Part shown: piece after piece, positions 33,159-44,502 of the stretch
Numbering within the stretch: position 1 is the first letter of the stretch
How the letters are laid out: each line of letters begins with the position of its first letter
Assembly (NCBI RefSeq): GCF_037975245.1
Contig: NC_092570.1
Location: 2,189,501-2,253,500 of the forward strand
Origin: Apostichopus japonicus
Taxonomy: Eukaryota; Echinodermata; Holothuroidea; Aspidochirotida; Stichopodidae
DNA length: 64,000 nucleotides
Direction: 5' to 3'
Translations under genes and position numbers: made by a program
Notes under the pieces: generated by a model
What the model was told of the DNA's origin: nothing
Database searches by the model: none
Seen by the model: only the letters and a program-made list of their open reading frames with translations

Positions 33159-35539
33159 GTAAGCTTGTAAATCATATGTCGATACCCGGTAACCACCTCT
33201 TACCCCCCCCCCCCCCGTGCACTCCTCACAAAAACACATTAACTTATTTGATGTGACGTCATAAGTAACTACCATTGTTTAAAGCTATCTATTCATTTTA
33301 CACGACTCAACAGTGTATATATGGAATATATACGTTAAAGATGCTCTTAGAAACTCACATAATGTGTACGTCATGTTCGTCAAAGCCTGTGGAATACACA
33401 TAAAGTTCGAATGGAGTTCATTCGAACTGCCAAAATCTACTCAGTGATACGTTTATGACTGCGTGATAAGAAAGACCTGTTACACATGTGACATGCTATT
33501 TATAGTTATTGTGCCCTTTGATATGTGAACCACCTGTGTCACCAGCCCTCTAATGCTCATCCCCACTGAATTGGTACCATTTTTCTCTCCAGGTGATTAT
33601 TATCGTTGGTGGTTACGATGATGCACAGCAGTGGGTTCGAGAAGTATGGTGTTACATTCCCATGGAAAATACATGGCACGCATTGGCATCCTTCCCTGGA
33701 AGGAATCAACGTTTTGCTACCGTCGCTATGAATAATAACATTTACGTCATCGGAGGTCAGGTGGATCATGGAAGAATGGCTGAAACATTGGCGGATGTCT
33801 GGCGCTATAACTCGCTAACAGATACGTGGACACAGGTAAATATGACATTCATCCCCGTATATACGAGACTCTCTCTCTCTCACTTATCACAGCTCCCCCC
33901 CCCCCCCCCACACACACACACCCGTCGTCTATCTTCTAATTAAGCTATGGATGCTGTCCCATCGTCGCACTATAGTGGTACTTAGGGTAATATGAAGAGA
34001 TATCAATTACCTAAGTAATAACCGCAGGGACGCAAATGCATATACTTCTAGGGGGTTTCAGTTCCCCCCCCCCACCCACCCACCCCAGATAACAACTGAG
34101 TGATTAACCCCCACCCCCACTGACAGACATTCAACACAAACATTAATACAGCCTTACGTTGCTGTATTTCTCATATGATCTTATTTTGGATTACCTACTC
34201 TTTCAGGTGGCTAGTATGACCAAACCACGTCACGGACATGGCGTCGCGATATTGGGTCAGAAGATTTACGTCATCGGTGGTAAAAGTGGTTGGGCTAAGA
34301 AATTCAACGACATCGAGCGTTATGACCCAGTGTTGAATATCTGGACCAGTGTTACTCGCATTAAAGGAAGTTATTTGGAGAAACCAGTAGCTACAGTTGT
34401 TGAAGGTGTACCTCGAATTATCATTTCCTTCTTTGTTTGCTAATCATGTTGTAAACATTAAAATCATTCGATAGAAGCAACATATGAGGAATTACTTTAG
34501 CAAGCAACTCTTGAAAGAGCAAAAACTTTGTTGGCTAAGAAATGGGAGAAATGAATTGACCCAGTGACCCAGTGATAGCAAGCCATTTATTCTATTAATT
34601 TACTCATTTGAAATTATTAATATACGGCTATCGGGAATCCATTTCCTTTCCAATAATACTTTTTTGGGGGGTTATCATTTGGGAATACATGCATATTTAA
34701 ATGCGAAAACTTACACAAATTTCTCTCAATATATCTTCCTGTCGTTTTGATATGATATCGCATGAATTTGACTAATTGTGACGACTAAGTTACGGAAGTG
34801 TAGTCTGCGCTAACTTCAGACAGTTTCTGACTAGGCAGCTTTGTCTCTTGCACGGAAGTAAACTCTTTTTATCACAACAGAAATAGTAATGCAAAGCACA
34901 TGTTGTTGAAAATGGGTTGGGTTTGACGGATCGAGGTACAGCTTCTACATGATTGTCGACCTCAGCAAAAACCTACACCATCTCAGGCCTAATGCTCAGT
35001 TACGAAATTCTTTTCGTTTAAGTAATTCGGCTAGCCTATACCGATATAATATTTCCTTTTCTTTGTTTTTTCTTCTTGTTTGTTTTTCTCTTTAAACAGA
35101 CAAGTTGTACATCAATGGATACTTCTACAGAGAGCCTGATATTATGCACGTCTACGAACCGGCCGATAATTCCTGGTCTCCCATGTTTAGCTTTGAGCGA
35201 GTACAGGGTGATGGAATTGAAACAGCCGTTGTATTAAACGACCTTATTTATTTCCTGGTATATAGAGGCTTTGACAACTTCGTGATGGTATTCAACCCAC
35301 AAGTGAGCGAGTGTGTTCAAGGCAGCAGGATGCCTGATGGGAAATATCTCTATTCGTATGGCGCAACTATCGTCGGTGATAAGATATACGTTGCTGGGGG
35401 CAGCAGACTCGATGCAAGCGTCAATGTGCCACATGTCTACTGCTACGACCCTGCGCTGGATATTTGGGGGCTAGTTGGCACCATGCCGCACCCCTTATCC
35501 GAACATGGGTGTGTAACGATTGAAAAGTACATACCTTAG
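31275..35539 (+). CDS. Kelch-like protein with two tandem BTB domains, complete, four exons
   Basis: BTB-BACK-kelch proteins are usually substrate adaptors of CUL3 ubiquitin ligases. Exons 31275-33158, 33593-33835, 34207-34405 and 35100-35539 join in phase with consensus GT-AG sites to 921 aa. Layout by residue: Ser/acidic disordered region 1-205; first BTB about 207-322 (NDMVDLKVKTLAPWKLNCHR, GILAAGSPYFRALLDT); linker; second BTB about 360-472 (GCFTDLILKVEDCVFHCHKA, VSPYFRAMLTSDMLEQ); BACK about 475-600; kelch propeller about 629-921 with six repeats (VIIIVGGYDD, NNIYVIGG, QKIYVIGG, DKLYINGYF, DLIYFLVYRG, DKIYVAGG). Start: the open frame continues upstream to 31209, but an acceptor TTTATTTCAG ends at 31252, so I chose the ATG at 31275 (MDESDSSD). 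A further upstream coding exon is possible. Repeats 4 and 5 lack the usual Gly-Gly pair. The orthologue among named KLHL genes is unclear. Confidence 0.92.
33159..33592 (+). other. Kelch gene intron 1
   Basis: GT-AG intron with a poly-C run near 33205. No repeats recognised. Confidence 0.8.
33593..33835 (+). CDS. Tandem-BTB kelch gene, exon 2 (kelch 1-2)
   Basis: Acceptor TTTTCTCTCCAG, donor CAG|GTAAAT. 81 codons: VIIIVGGYDDAQQWVREVWC, ENTWHALASFPGRNQRF, IYVIGGQVDHG and DVWRYNSLTDTWTQ. Confidence 0.93.
33836..34206 (+). other. Kelch gene intron 2
   Basis: Carries a C13 run followed by (CA)n near 33895-33923 and a C-rich stretch near 34064-34086. Confidence 0.8.
34207..34405 (+). CDS. Tandem-BTB kelch gene, exon 3 (kelch 3)
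   Basis: Acceptor CTCTTTCAG, donor GAAG|GTGTAC. Codes PRHGHGVAILGQKIYVIGGK and IERYDPVLNIWTSV. Ends in phase 1. Confidence 0.9.
34406..35099 (+). other. Kelch gene intron 3
   Basis: AT-rich intron with a long pyrimidine tract before the acceptor (35050-35095). Confidence 0.8.
35100..35539 (+). CDS. Tandem-BTB kelch gene, exon 4 (kelch 4-6, stop)
   Basis: Acceptor CTCTTTAAACAG. The split Asp codon joins to exon 3. Codes DKLYINGYFYREPDIMHVYE and later YSYGATIVGDKIYVAGG, stop TAG at 35537-35539. Confidence 0.92.
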
Positions 35540-36842
35540 GTAGGTTTTACCGCATGACATTTTGTACAATTGGGTCGAAGGTCAAATGCCATTGCTACTG
35601 AAAATCGGTTCAAAATTTTAGGGCTAAGAGTGACATGCATGTATCTCTGTCTCTTCATATAGAAAGTAACACATTGGACTAAAAATATGTTGTCCCTCGA
35701 GTGTAAACATTTCATCAATAAATTCCATAAAGTGGTGACTAACATAGGTTACGGTAATATGTTGGTCACCTTTGGGTATCACCTACATTGTAAATCAAAT
35801 TTAAAAATTCGTTATATAAGTAATTCTTCCTTGTATTACTGTTAAGATTCATTTGTTCATTCATCATAGTTTATTGTTGCAGCTGTTTGTATTCATTCAT
35901 TCGTCCTTTGTGACATAATAAGACAGAATAATTAAAACGAAGAATTATTAAACCGTGGAGAAGTTTGAGTGGAAGGGGGAGGGGGTGGGTGGAGGATTGT
36001 GGAGGGACCTTGCCCTCTGTTATCATCAATATGATTACAGTAGTCATTATCCTGATGTATCAGGTTAGGGCTGTGATCAGATCAGTTCCACATGCTGCCT
36101 AAGTTTGAATTCAAAATCAAGTTTAATTGTAAGTATAATTTTGATAAAAAATTTCCCAATGGGGTAAGGTGTTTTTACATATCAATAAAGATTAAAGCAA
36201 AACAGTGAGTAACTTCAGTTATTCAATATTCCAACCGTTTTAGGTTTGGTTGAAAAACTGTAAATATCTGACATTATTTTGCCTTTTTTTCCCATTGGCA
36301 TACCACAGTACAAGCATAACTTAAAAGGCTTTTAATATTGAACAATTTGTAAACAGATATTTCATCATTTGTTCTTTCAATTTTTTTGATTTCTTTCAAA
36401 TCTTTTCTTAAAAAACAGTAAAAAAGATGCTGCCTGTCAAGTTTTCATTCATTTATTACTTTGGAAATATCTGTTCAATTTCTTATCAGCTTTTTTTCTT
36501 AATTTCTTTCTATTCTTGCTCTATATTGAATATGGCATGTTACAGCTTAAGCATTATAAATGTATAATTTGCTTTCTTACTTTTCAAAGTTTACTTTCTC
36601 TATGATACTAATTTCAACTTTTTTCTTGTTATATACATATCCAATTATAAGCCTCCTGGGAATAGGCAGGCCCATAGCCAGGCTGAACCACAAGGAGCTG
36701 TGCCCACCCCCAGGAGTCACCTCGCTACCCCACCCAACCCCTCACGAGTATAAGTATTGTGCCCCTCCTGAATTGTTAGTGACCTTCCAAGTCAGAACTC
36801 CTGTCCATGGGCCTAGGTATAGACAAGGATTTCCTATTAGTG
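35540..36842. other. Region downstream of the kelch gene
   Basis: Likely begins with the kelch-gene 3' UTR. AATAAA occurs at 35717-35722 and again near 36184, either of which could be a poly(A) signal. The rest is AT-rich without recognised features. Confidence 0.5.
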
Positions 36843-37255
36843 AACTGAATTGAATTGAATTGAATTTATTGTCCACATTCGGAAATTCGGCTTACACAGG
36901 TCGTAAACGGAAAAAACGAAAAAAAAAAGCAATAGTAGAAGTATCAATAGACTGTGATACACATACAGTTATACAAACATTTATACAGCAAGTTTTACAA
37001 ATAAGAAACTTATCTTCTCACTCGCGAATTAAATATATGGATAGAATTAGGCACAAATGAGTATCTGTAGCCGCCCCTAAGTGTACATGGTGGGCATAAA
37101 CACAGTCCAGAGTGGTTGTAAATGTAGTGCTCAAACAAGGGTATGTTGGGTCTTGCATGATTTGTTTCAATTGATACCAGACCCAGACTATTAGGAAACT
37201 TGTGAGTCAATGTTACAACTGTATAAGCCAAACAGTGGCGACCCCAGGCCGTCTC
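36843..37255 (-). mobile_element. LINE 3' end with RT-protein C-terminal remnant
   Basis: On the minus strand a frame (37010 to about 37255) ends GGYRYSFVPNSIHIFNSRVR, then stop. An aromatic-SF(V/F)P-(N/R)-(S/T)-I followed by (W/F)-N-S is the usual close of jockey/CR1-type reverse-transcriptase ORFs. Noncoding 3' sequence follows and ends in a (GAATT)n-type tail at 36843-36868, a common LINE terminus. The element is heavily 5'-truncated. The clade is an inference. Confidence 0.7.
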
Positions 37256-39470
37256 ATAACATTATACTTGTATTATAGAAATGCTGACTTTCTTAGCTTG
37301 TACATGCTAAAGTTTAATTGATCTTTTAAAATAATTGAGCATACAGTAGCGAGAGAGAGTCAAGATTTCCCGGCCAGCAAATGTTTACTCTTTTCTTATC
37401 GCTGCAATGGAGTTTGCATTTTGTTTGCTTATTCTGTAAAATTCTGTAACTAAAGTACCTTGCAATCCCAGCTTTGGATAAAAAGAGTTTTGCTTGCATT
37501 TTTTCTTGTTTAATTTATTTTTCATTCTTCCTTTGTGGAGTAATGCTATGTTACAGTATTTCTTTCTACATGCATATTTACATTGTACAAACCAACAAAA
37601 TCTTAATTACATTTTTATGGAACAAAATTACCAGATGATCAAAGTATAAAATGCAATAAATTTTTTCGCTTTCAAAGCACCTAATTCCAAAATTTACCAG
37701 TGATGAAGAGAAAGCAAATAAAATGGACGCAAAAGCTTCATTTACTTGTTGCCTTTCTTTTTTCTGTTTTGTTTTCTTCTGTTTGTGCATGTGTGTGGGG
37801 GCATGTGAGGATGTATGGAACGTTTGTGTTTGGGTGGGCGTGCGTGCATGTATGTGTGTGCGTGGGCAGATATGTGTGCAACTGTGCATGTGTGTGTCTC
37901 TACTTCTACAAGCAAATTCATTAAAAAAGACATCGACATACTGAGTCTCTGTGGAGCATCTGATATAGGAAAACAACAAAATTAATGCAAATCCATCAAA
38001 TTATCCAAGATAAACATTTTGACCCTAACGAGTTGTTGAAAGAACAATCACTGCAATGTTTCAATTCAAACGCGAAAAAAAAAAACATTGGTTGATCCTT
38101 TTTTTTTCAGCAGCATCATAAATCTGGATGGTAATTTCAAATTTGAAGGTTTTCAGTTTTGTATCAAGAAGTGGTCTTCTTACACTCCTTAACAACATTT
38201 AAGCCTGTTCATTGGTAACTTGTCACACCCACCAACCCATGCATCCACCCAAGTGTGCAAAATTCCTCTTCTTTGCTCCACTACAGTGCACTCATCTACT
38301 TGTCTTCTGGGGGGAATTCCCATAGGATGCAAACTTTCTCATGCAACTATATTAACAAAATAACTTGCAGGACCCCATTGATACACCTGAATAAAGAGAG
38401 GCAATGCCTTACCTAAGGACACAATAATTTAGTCATATAATATTTTGCCCAATATAAAGACTTTTTTTTGCAACATTTCTAACATTGCAACAAATGAATA
38501 TATTGATACGGATCAGTCTAACAGTGAAAATAAGTGTTTGATTCTTGAAATTAGCTGAGTCACTTGAATTTGCATTAAAAACTATTGCAAATTGCCTTCA
38601 AATCCTATGGTAATATTTAGTAACTTGTAGTATGCTCATAGTGTACCAAAATACGCCTAAATCTACTGACAAGAAAATTATAGAGTATGGTGACAAGATT
38701 TCATGTGTTAATATTCCTGAGCAATACTTCAATATGTAGATATAAAAGTTGATACAAAAAATTATAAAAGATTACTATTATTTTGTGGGTTAGCATTTGT
38801 TTTTTAAAGGGATATTCTAATTGCAGACAAAGTGACACCTATATAGAAAAGACAAAATATTCCATACTGTTTGTTGGAAAACTCCACCACAATATCTTGT
38901 CCGTAACTTAAGATATTGTTTGATGGAATAAAACCGATTTTATAGGTTAAACCCTTGATTTGTCCTTGGAGTGGATCCCAGTAGGTGGTTTGTGATGTCA
39001 TATCGGCAAGTGGTTATCAAAAACTTTTACTTTTCTATCATGCTTACAGTACCTTTTGTATAAATAAAAGGGACCTGATGTTTCGATCCTAGCAAGATCT
39101 TCTTCAGAGGCTAACAGGTAACTTTTAAATATTTACCTACACAGCTTTCTGCAGTAGATAAGCAGTTTGCTAAGAGCTCTTTTTCTTTCCATAATTTCCT
39201 TGTTTATCCTTGAAAACTGATTCATTTGGGATGTTTGCTTAGCTGTCAAGGGTCTCTCTATCAACATTCAACTTCTTTTCTGATGAAAATGTTACTTCCT
39301 CTGTGAATAAGTCAGTTAAATATCATATTTGCCATTCAGAAATGCCACTGGGATCTGGTTTTGACCAGAAAATTCTCAGCAGTTGAATTAAGCCATCAAC
39401 TTCAAGCCACAGGAATATCCCTTTAATATCACACTGACATATTTACTACTGCTTTTAAGACTTTGTTTAT
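37256..39470. other. Gap between LINE fragment and RHBDD1
   Basis: AT-rich. It has a G/T-rich (TGTG) tract at 37775-37895, a diverged SINE at about 38200-38430 (listed), and probably the RHBDD1 3' UTR towards its right end. Confidence 0.5.
38200..38430 (-). mobile_element. tRNA-derived SINE, diverged and truncated, copy C
   Basis: In minus orientation it retains the family order: TTGGTAACTTGTCACACCCA on the plus strand, AAGTGTGCAAAATTC, a GGGGGGAATTCCCATAGG block and CACCTGAATAAAGAGAGGCA. It is much more diverged than copies A, B and D, and the tRNA head is missing. Confidence 0.7.
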
Positions 39471-39685
39471 TCACTGATCGAACCTTGCCAATCTTCTTCT
39501 CCGTATTTCATCTTGACTGTGAGGTAAAGGCATGCCATCCTCTTCCGGATATGGGAGATTATCCTGTCTTTGATGAGATGATAAATCTGGATAAAGCCTC
39601 TGATAATCCCTGCCACTGCTGGGGGGTTCCTCATTTCTCTGCTGACCACCACTGTCGTTTTGATAGCCGTTTCGCTGAGGGTAGG
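39471..39685 (-). CDS. RHBDD1: RHBDD1 exon 4 (C-terminus)
   Basis: Acceptor ATTTACAG. Codes a Gln/Arg/Pro-rich tail ending RRRRLARFDQ and TGA. A minus-strand AATAAA (39466-39471) overlaps the last base of the stop codon. Confidence 0.92.
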
Positions 39686-42600
39686 CTGTAAATTGGAGAA
39701 CAGATACTGTATCTACTTCTTAATCCAACTTTACGTTATTGTAGCAAACTTTGAATCATCATAAAGCTATTGAAATTATGCGCCCCCCCCTCCCCAACAC
39801 TCCCTATTTTGATATTAATTTAACAGTATATGGCACTTATAGGCTGCCATACATTTATACTTCAATACTGCAGCTGGAATCCTCAACTTTTCTCTTCACT
39901 GTCCTAAGTGTGCCCTATTTAATGATGTATAGATAACCATCATTATGTAAACTACATCAGGCATTTCAATTTAATTGGTTCTGTGCCAAGATGATAGTAA
40001 CATTACTACTGCCCCTCTTCTGCTACTGCATCCCCATGCATCAGTAGACCTGAATTTGATGACCTGGACCTTCAACCCAACACTCCCCCCTCCTCCACCA
40101 TCATCTCAATTGCTTAATATCACCCCAAACAATATCTAATACAAGCCAAAAGGTATGTCCAACACCTGATTTAATCATTATATTGTGTACTGACTTGTTT
40201 CTCATCTGTATCATATGGTTCCAGAATCAGTGGATATGTATTAGTGCAGTTAAAGGCAAAAGAGGACCCACACTCCCCCCTTCTCATTCTCTCCTCAACT
40301 ATTCCCTTCATAAAAACTTAGATATAAATCTAAATGTCCAGTAATGGTATGAATGACTTATATAATAGTTCTACGGACCTGTCTCCCTGCTGCGTCTCAT
40401 TGCCTCCTGGATCTTTTCCTCTTCAGACTGCCCTCTGTACCCATCATCATCATCATCATCTTGGTGTCTCTCTGAGTACCCAGAGGTTCCTGCTTGATAC
40501 CTGTATGATCTGGCTTCCTCTCTATGATGAGCATCAATATTGTGGAAGCCATCTGGAAGAGAAAATAGGGATACTATTAAATTGCAAAAAACAAAAACTA
40601 TTCCCTGATCTGGAACAATGCACTAGCCACTAGACTGAATACTTGAAATTACCCAAAACTGTTTGCTCAAGGAAATTAAGATTGTGGAAATAAAGCTTAC
40701 CTCCAATACTGATAATTGCATTGCTCCCAATATCCATGATACTTTTCAGAGGTCCCTTGACATACGCCAGACCAACTAGGATCCCGGCTAAGTGACCAGT
40801 AAAAGACGCTCTCGGTACGATCAACTGTATGACAACCAATTCGATCCAACAGGCCCATCGTGACGGCACATTGATAAATCCCATGATTCTTTGGGAATCT
40901 CTCGGAGAATAGTGAGTGGAGAGTACCTTCAAGGCAAAGATGACACCTGTTGATAGAAAGAGTCAAGAAACCAAAATGGAGAAAGGTCATGCATACAAAC
41001 ACTAAATTTGAGGACAGAGCTATAAAGAATACTCAAAACTAACCATTATCTTTAGCTTAATGAATATATGACATATATCTTTGTGAAGAACGACACTCCA
41101 AAACAGATATAATATTTATATTCCAACAAAAATATTATCATCATACTATATATTATATTATATATTATTATTAGATCATATATTTTATAATATTTTATAT
41201 TCCAACAAAAATCTTGTTTTCTTTGAAGATATCCTACAGGAAAACAAAAACAATGTAATGAAAGGAAGAAGAAGATGAAAACATGTGGCTTGATGATGTC
41301 ATAGTCTAGATCAATTCTTTCGCCTTGTGTGTGAAGGAACATTATATATGTGATATCTCCTAAATGAAACTAAACTTTTCTTAGCTGTGTGGGTATGCTC
41401 TGCATGACAGTTTTATCTACTGTATGACCTAGGTCAATGACAATGGTTGGATTTGAGTCCAGACTGTACAGTATAATGGTTTCTCGTCTTATAGAAGATG
41501 GGAATCATAAACTTGCTTGCTGGTAAGTTAGTGTGTGTTTGTACCAAAATAGACAATACAGTAAATAAGATTGGTTCCCTTCTATAGAAAAGTACTGTAG
41601 TTCGAAAGTTTTGTCATGGTATTTGGTAACTTGCATTCAAATTTGTCTCAAGTGTTTTTTTATTTTGTTAATTTCATTTATTTTTTGTCTGAAAATATAA
41701 GTTTACCATTTTTTGTTTTGGCATTTAGCAGTATACTTTAAACTGCATAAATACTGTTCAAAAATATTTTGAAAAAGAGAGTAAAATTCTAAGTAGCCTA
41801 TTTCTTTTCTTAATAATATGCATTCTAACTTCTAGTTGATAAACATTTAGGTACCCATGATATCCAAGTCTTCCTTGATATTTATTATGAGATTTCTCCT
41901 TAGTAACATAGTTTCAATTTAAAGTTATTGGTAATCAAATTAAGTCAGAGATAATTTCATTTGGAAGTTCAGAAATTAATAAATTATTGCAAGCTGGACT
42001 TAATCATCGTTGACCTTTAGATAGCATTACAGGCAAAGAGCACAATCTAAGACATTTGGAAACCTTCTGACCTGGTTTGGAACCACTGGACGTAAGAATC
42101 CCCAGCCACTTATGCCCAGGTTTAAATCGCTGTGGAAGGCTGAAATGCATTTCCTGATGGCAGCTGAAACTGCATTTTTATTCTACATTTTCTCTCACAA
42201 GAAATGTCTGTCAAGACTAATTCTACAACTTGAGTTAGTTGTGTTCCATAAATATTCAAAATATGTAATAGTACAAACACTGACTGTATATAGTGAGTCC
42301 ATAGTATATAAGTTCAAAGTTGCTGACCTACATCATACAATAAAGCAAAAATTAAAAAAACAAGAAAAATAAGATATGTGACTTACCAGAAAATCCAGCT
42401 GCGCAGCTAACTAGGTATGAGTCATCACTAAGCACCTCAGCAGCAGCAATGTTCACACCAACCATGACAATATTTGTCAAAACCGAAAATACAGCAATGA
42501 GATATGCAAAGTATAAAGTACCAAGTCTCCTTTCCAACTGAATTCCTTTCCAAAGGAAAGATGCCATATTGTAATAAAGGTGCCACTCATCCAAGTGAAA

Positions 42601-42873
42601 CCAAGCTGCCAGAAGAAGGCGAGGCCAATCTCTGCGGTAGAGAACGTGGCTTGTGCTAACACATATGTTACTGATGCCGGGATGTCTAATGAATGACTTG
42701 AAAAAGGAATTGAGAGCACGCATATAGATAGCAACATTGAGGCCAATTGTAACTAAGGTGGTTGGCGGAATCCGATTAATACCGACTTGGTAGAGTTGCA
42801 TGGCCAGGAGGGCCAGCCCCAATCCCTCTCTCCGTCTTCCATGATGGCCGTGTCTCCTGCGAGGTCTGAACAT
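39471..42873 (-). CDS. RHBDD1: RHBDD1 (RHBDL4) intramembrane serine protease, complete, four exons
   Basis: An ER rhomboid that cleaves unstable, ubiquitinated membrane proteins for p97/VCP-dependent degradation. Exons 42387-42873, 40701-40946, 40379-40552 and 39471-39685 join in phase to 373 aa (human 315). Seen: N-terminal Arg/His-rich segment, then membrane segments; QLYQVGINRIPPTTLVTIGL; WHLYYNMASFLWKGIQLERR; catalytic Ser162 in GFSG, whose last Gly codon is split by intron 1; VPSRWACWIELVVIQL; catalytic His214 in SFTGHLAGILVG. The cytosolic tail holds a ubiquitin-interacting motif at about 286-301 (QSEEEKIQEAMRRSRE), preceded by six Asp from (GAT)6, and ends DEIRRRRLARFDQ, like the family's VCP-binding motif. 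An in-frame TGA lies upstream of the ATG. All active-site features are intact. Confidence 0.96.
39686..40378 (-). other. RHBDD1 intron 3
   Basis: AT-rich with C runs near 39782. No other features. Confidence 0.75.
40379..40552 (-). CDS. RHBDD1: RHBDD1 exon 3 (UIM)
   Basis: Acceptor CTTCCAG, donor ACAG|GTCCGT (weak, C at +3). Codes GFHNIDAHHREEARSYRY, an Asp6 run and the ubiquitin-interacting motif. The phase fits both neighbours. Confidence 0.88.
40701..40946 (-). CDS. RHBDD1: RHBDD1 exon 2
   Basis: Acceptor TATCAACAG, donor GGAG|GTAAGC. Codes VIFALKVLSTHYSPRD, INVPSRWACWIELVVIQL and GHLAGILVGLAYVKGPLKS with the catalytic His. Confidence 0.95.
40947..42386 (-). other. RHBDD1 intron 1
   Basis: AT-rich. 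A low-complexity ATATTAT stretch lies near 41140-41200, flanked by two copies of TATTCCAACAAAAAT (41119 and 41198). Confidence 0.75.
42387..42873 (-). CDS. RHBDD1: RHBDD1 exon 1
   Basis: 162 codons plus one base, donor TCTG|GTAAGT. Codes the N-terminal membrane segments and the catalytic Ser of GFSG. Confidence 0.95.
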
Positions 42874-44134
42874 GTTAGATGTAGTACCTTTACCACTATG
42901 TTCTTGCCAATCTCAGCTTAGTAACACAAATATCGCTAATACTTGTTAAAGTAATTTTTACTAGAACTGTTGAAATAGGCTGCGAAGATTGTCTGTAGTC
43001 GATGTTTCCTGACAAATAATGACTTCCTGGTAATGGAAATACATTTAACCATTCCATTCAATGCATCAAATACTTTGACACTTGATACTAACAAGTAAGT
43101 TTAAGCTTGACTTGTACTATTTTTCCTAACTTTCTCTTCTATGGAGGAGAGACTTAATTAACATCGCATTCATTACATTGCATAAGTAGGCCTACTTGTA
43201 CATGTAGATCAAAACATGGTCCGCTAATCGTATAGAAAATAACACACTTCCATCGTTTATTAAAACACTTTTACAGCTGGTGAGGATACAGTACTGGTTG
43301 CAGTTTGTCAAACTCTGAAACTTGTAGTAGGCCTACAGTACAGTAGGCTAGTTGTACAGTTAGGCTTATTAATACTATGCCCACGTTAAGTTGCACCTTC
43401 TATTCTAGCAAGTAAGTGAGCGAAGAACTATTTCGTTCTCTTAAATGCAGTCGAAAAATTGTGGACGTTTGCTGAATCACGATCGTGTATATTAATAGTT
43501 GCTTAACTTTGAGAACATTTTCATCAAGCTTACAAAAGTAAGTGCTAAAAAAGCTCACAGACACGTCATTCTTAACCTAATCTTGCATCATTTCTCATGG
43601 ATATCGCGTAACTACTACATATCGTGTTTACGATGACGTCATGTGTAAGTGGATGTACAACACTTAAATGGCTTTCGTTGCGTATTTTTCTTTTGTGGGG
43701 TGGGCGCGACGGCGATCTTGCGGGCCCCAGTGAAGTGTTATATGCAATCTGCAAACATGGAAATAATACATTAGGTGTAAATTAAAGATTATAATGTTCT
43801 ACATGCTCATCGTCCATATTTTATGCTGAAACATCCTACCACACTACACTGAGTAGGCCCTATATATTTCATATTTTTCCTTCCGGCCATTTGGTGAAGT
43901 TCATTTTATTAGTTACGTTATGGTTGGATAAAAACATTACTCTGATATTAGAAATGTTGACATCTTCTCTTTATACGGTGATTAATGGTTGTCGGTTTTA
44001 CAAGGTTTTGAACCGATTCACCTCTGCTGACTTCAAATGATCTTATTTGACCTCTGTAGAAAATAAAATGGATCTTCGGCATCCAAATGCCAAAATATGA
44101 AGTTCACGCACCATAAAGTTATTGAGTTATCGTG
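42874..44134. other. RHBDD1 upstream region
   Basis: Contains the RHBDD1 promoter and 5' UTR, not delimitable by eye. No coding signal on either strand. Confidence 0.45.
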
Positions 44135-44502
44135 TTAAAGGGTGTGAAGACTCGCGCAAAAACCCATCTAATGCCGGTAATTTGACCTAGTTTCGTATGA
44201 GGTGTAACAAAAGTGTTAGACACCACTATCGATCCCAGAAAATGCACACACAGCTTGCTACCGTCGGTAATTAAACACTATAGTGTACAGTCAGTACATA
44301 CAGCTGCGGTCAATACCCACAGCACAGTGTATAAACGATACAGCGATGGACATCTCAGGTCCAGCTAAAGATAACAAGGTATCACGTTTCATTACTGTCT
44401 GCATTTTGTAGCGACACGAACAAAACGTCACTTGCAAGCAACAGAAAGTTAACTTTTTCAGATGGCCGCACTCGGTTTGGGGCGAGTCTTCAATGCCTTT
44501 AA
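44135..44502 (+). mobile_element. TTAA-flanked MITE, copy 2 of 3
   Basis: TTAA at 44135-44138 and 44499-44502. Begins AGGGTGTGAAGACTCGCGC and ends GGGGCGAGTCTTCAATGCC. The body matches copies 1 and 3 nearly base for base (TTAGACACCACTATCGATCC, ATACAGCGATGGACATCTCA, CATTTTGTAGCGACACGAAC). Confidence 0.9.
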
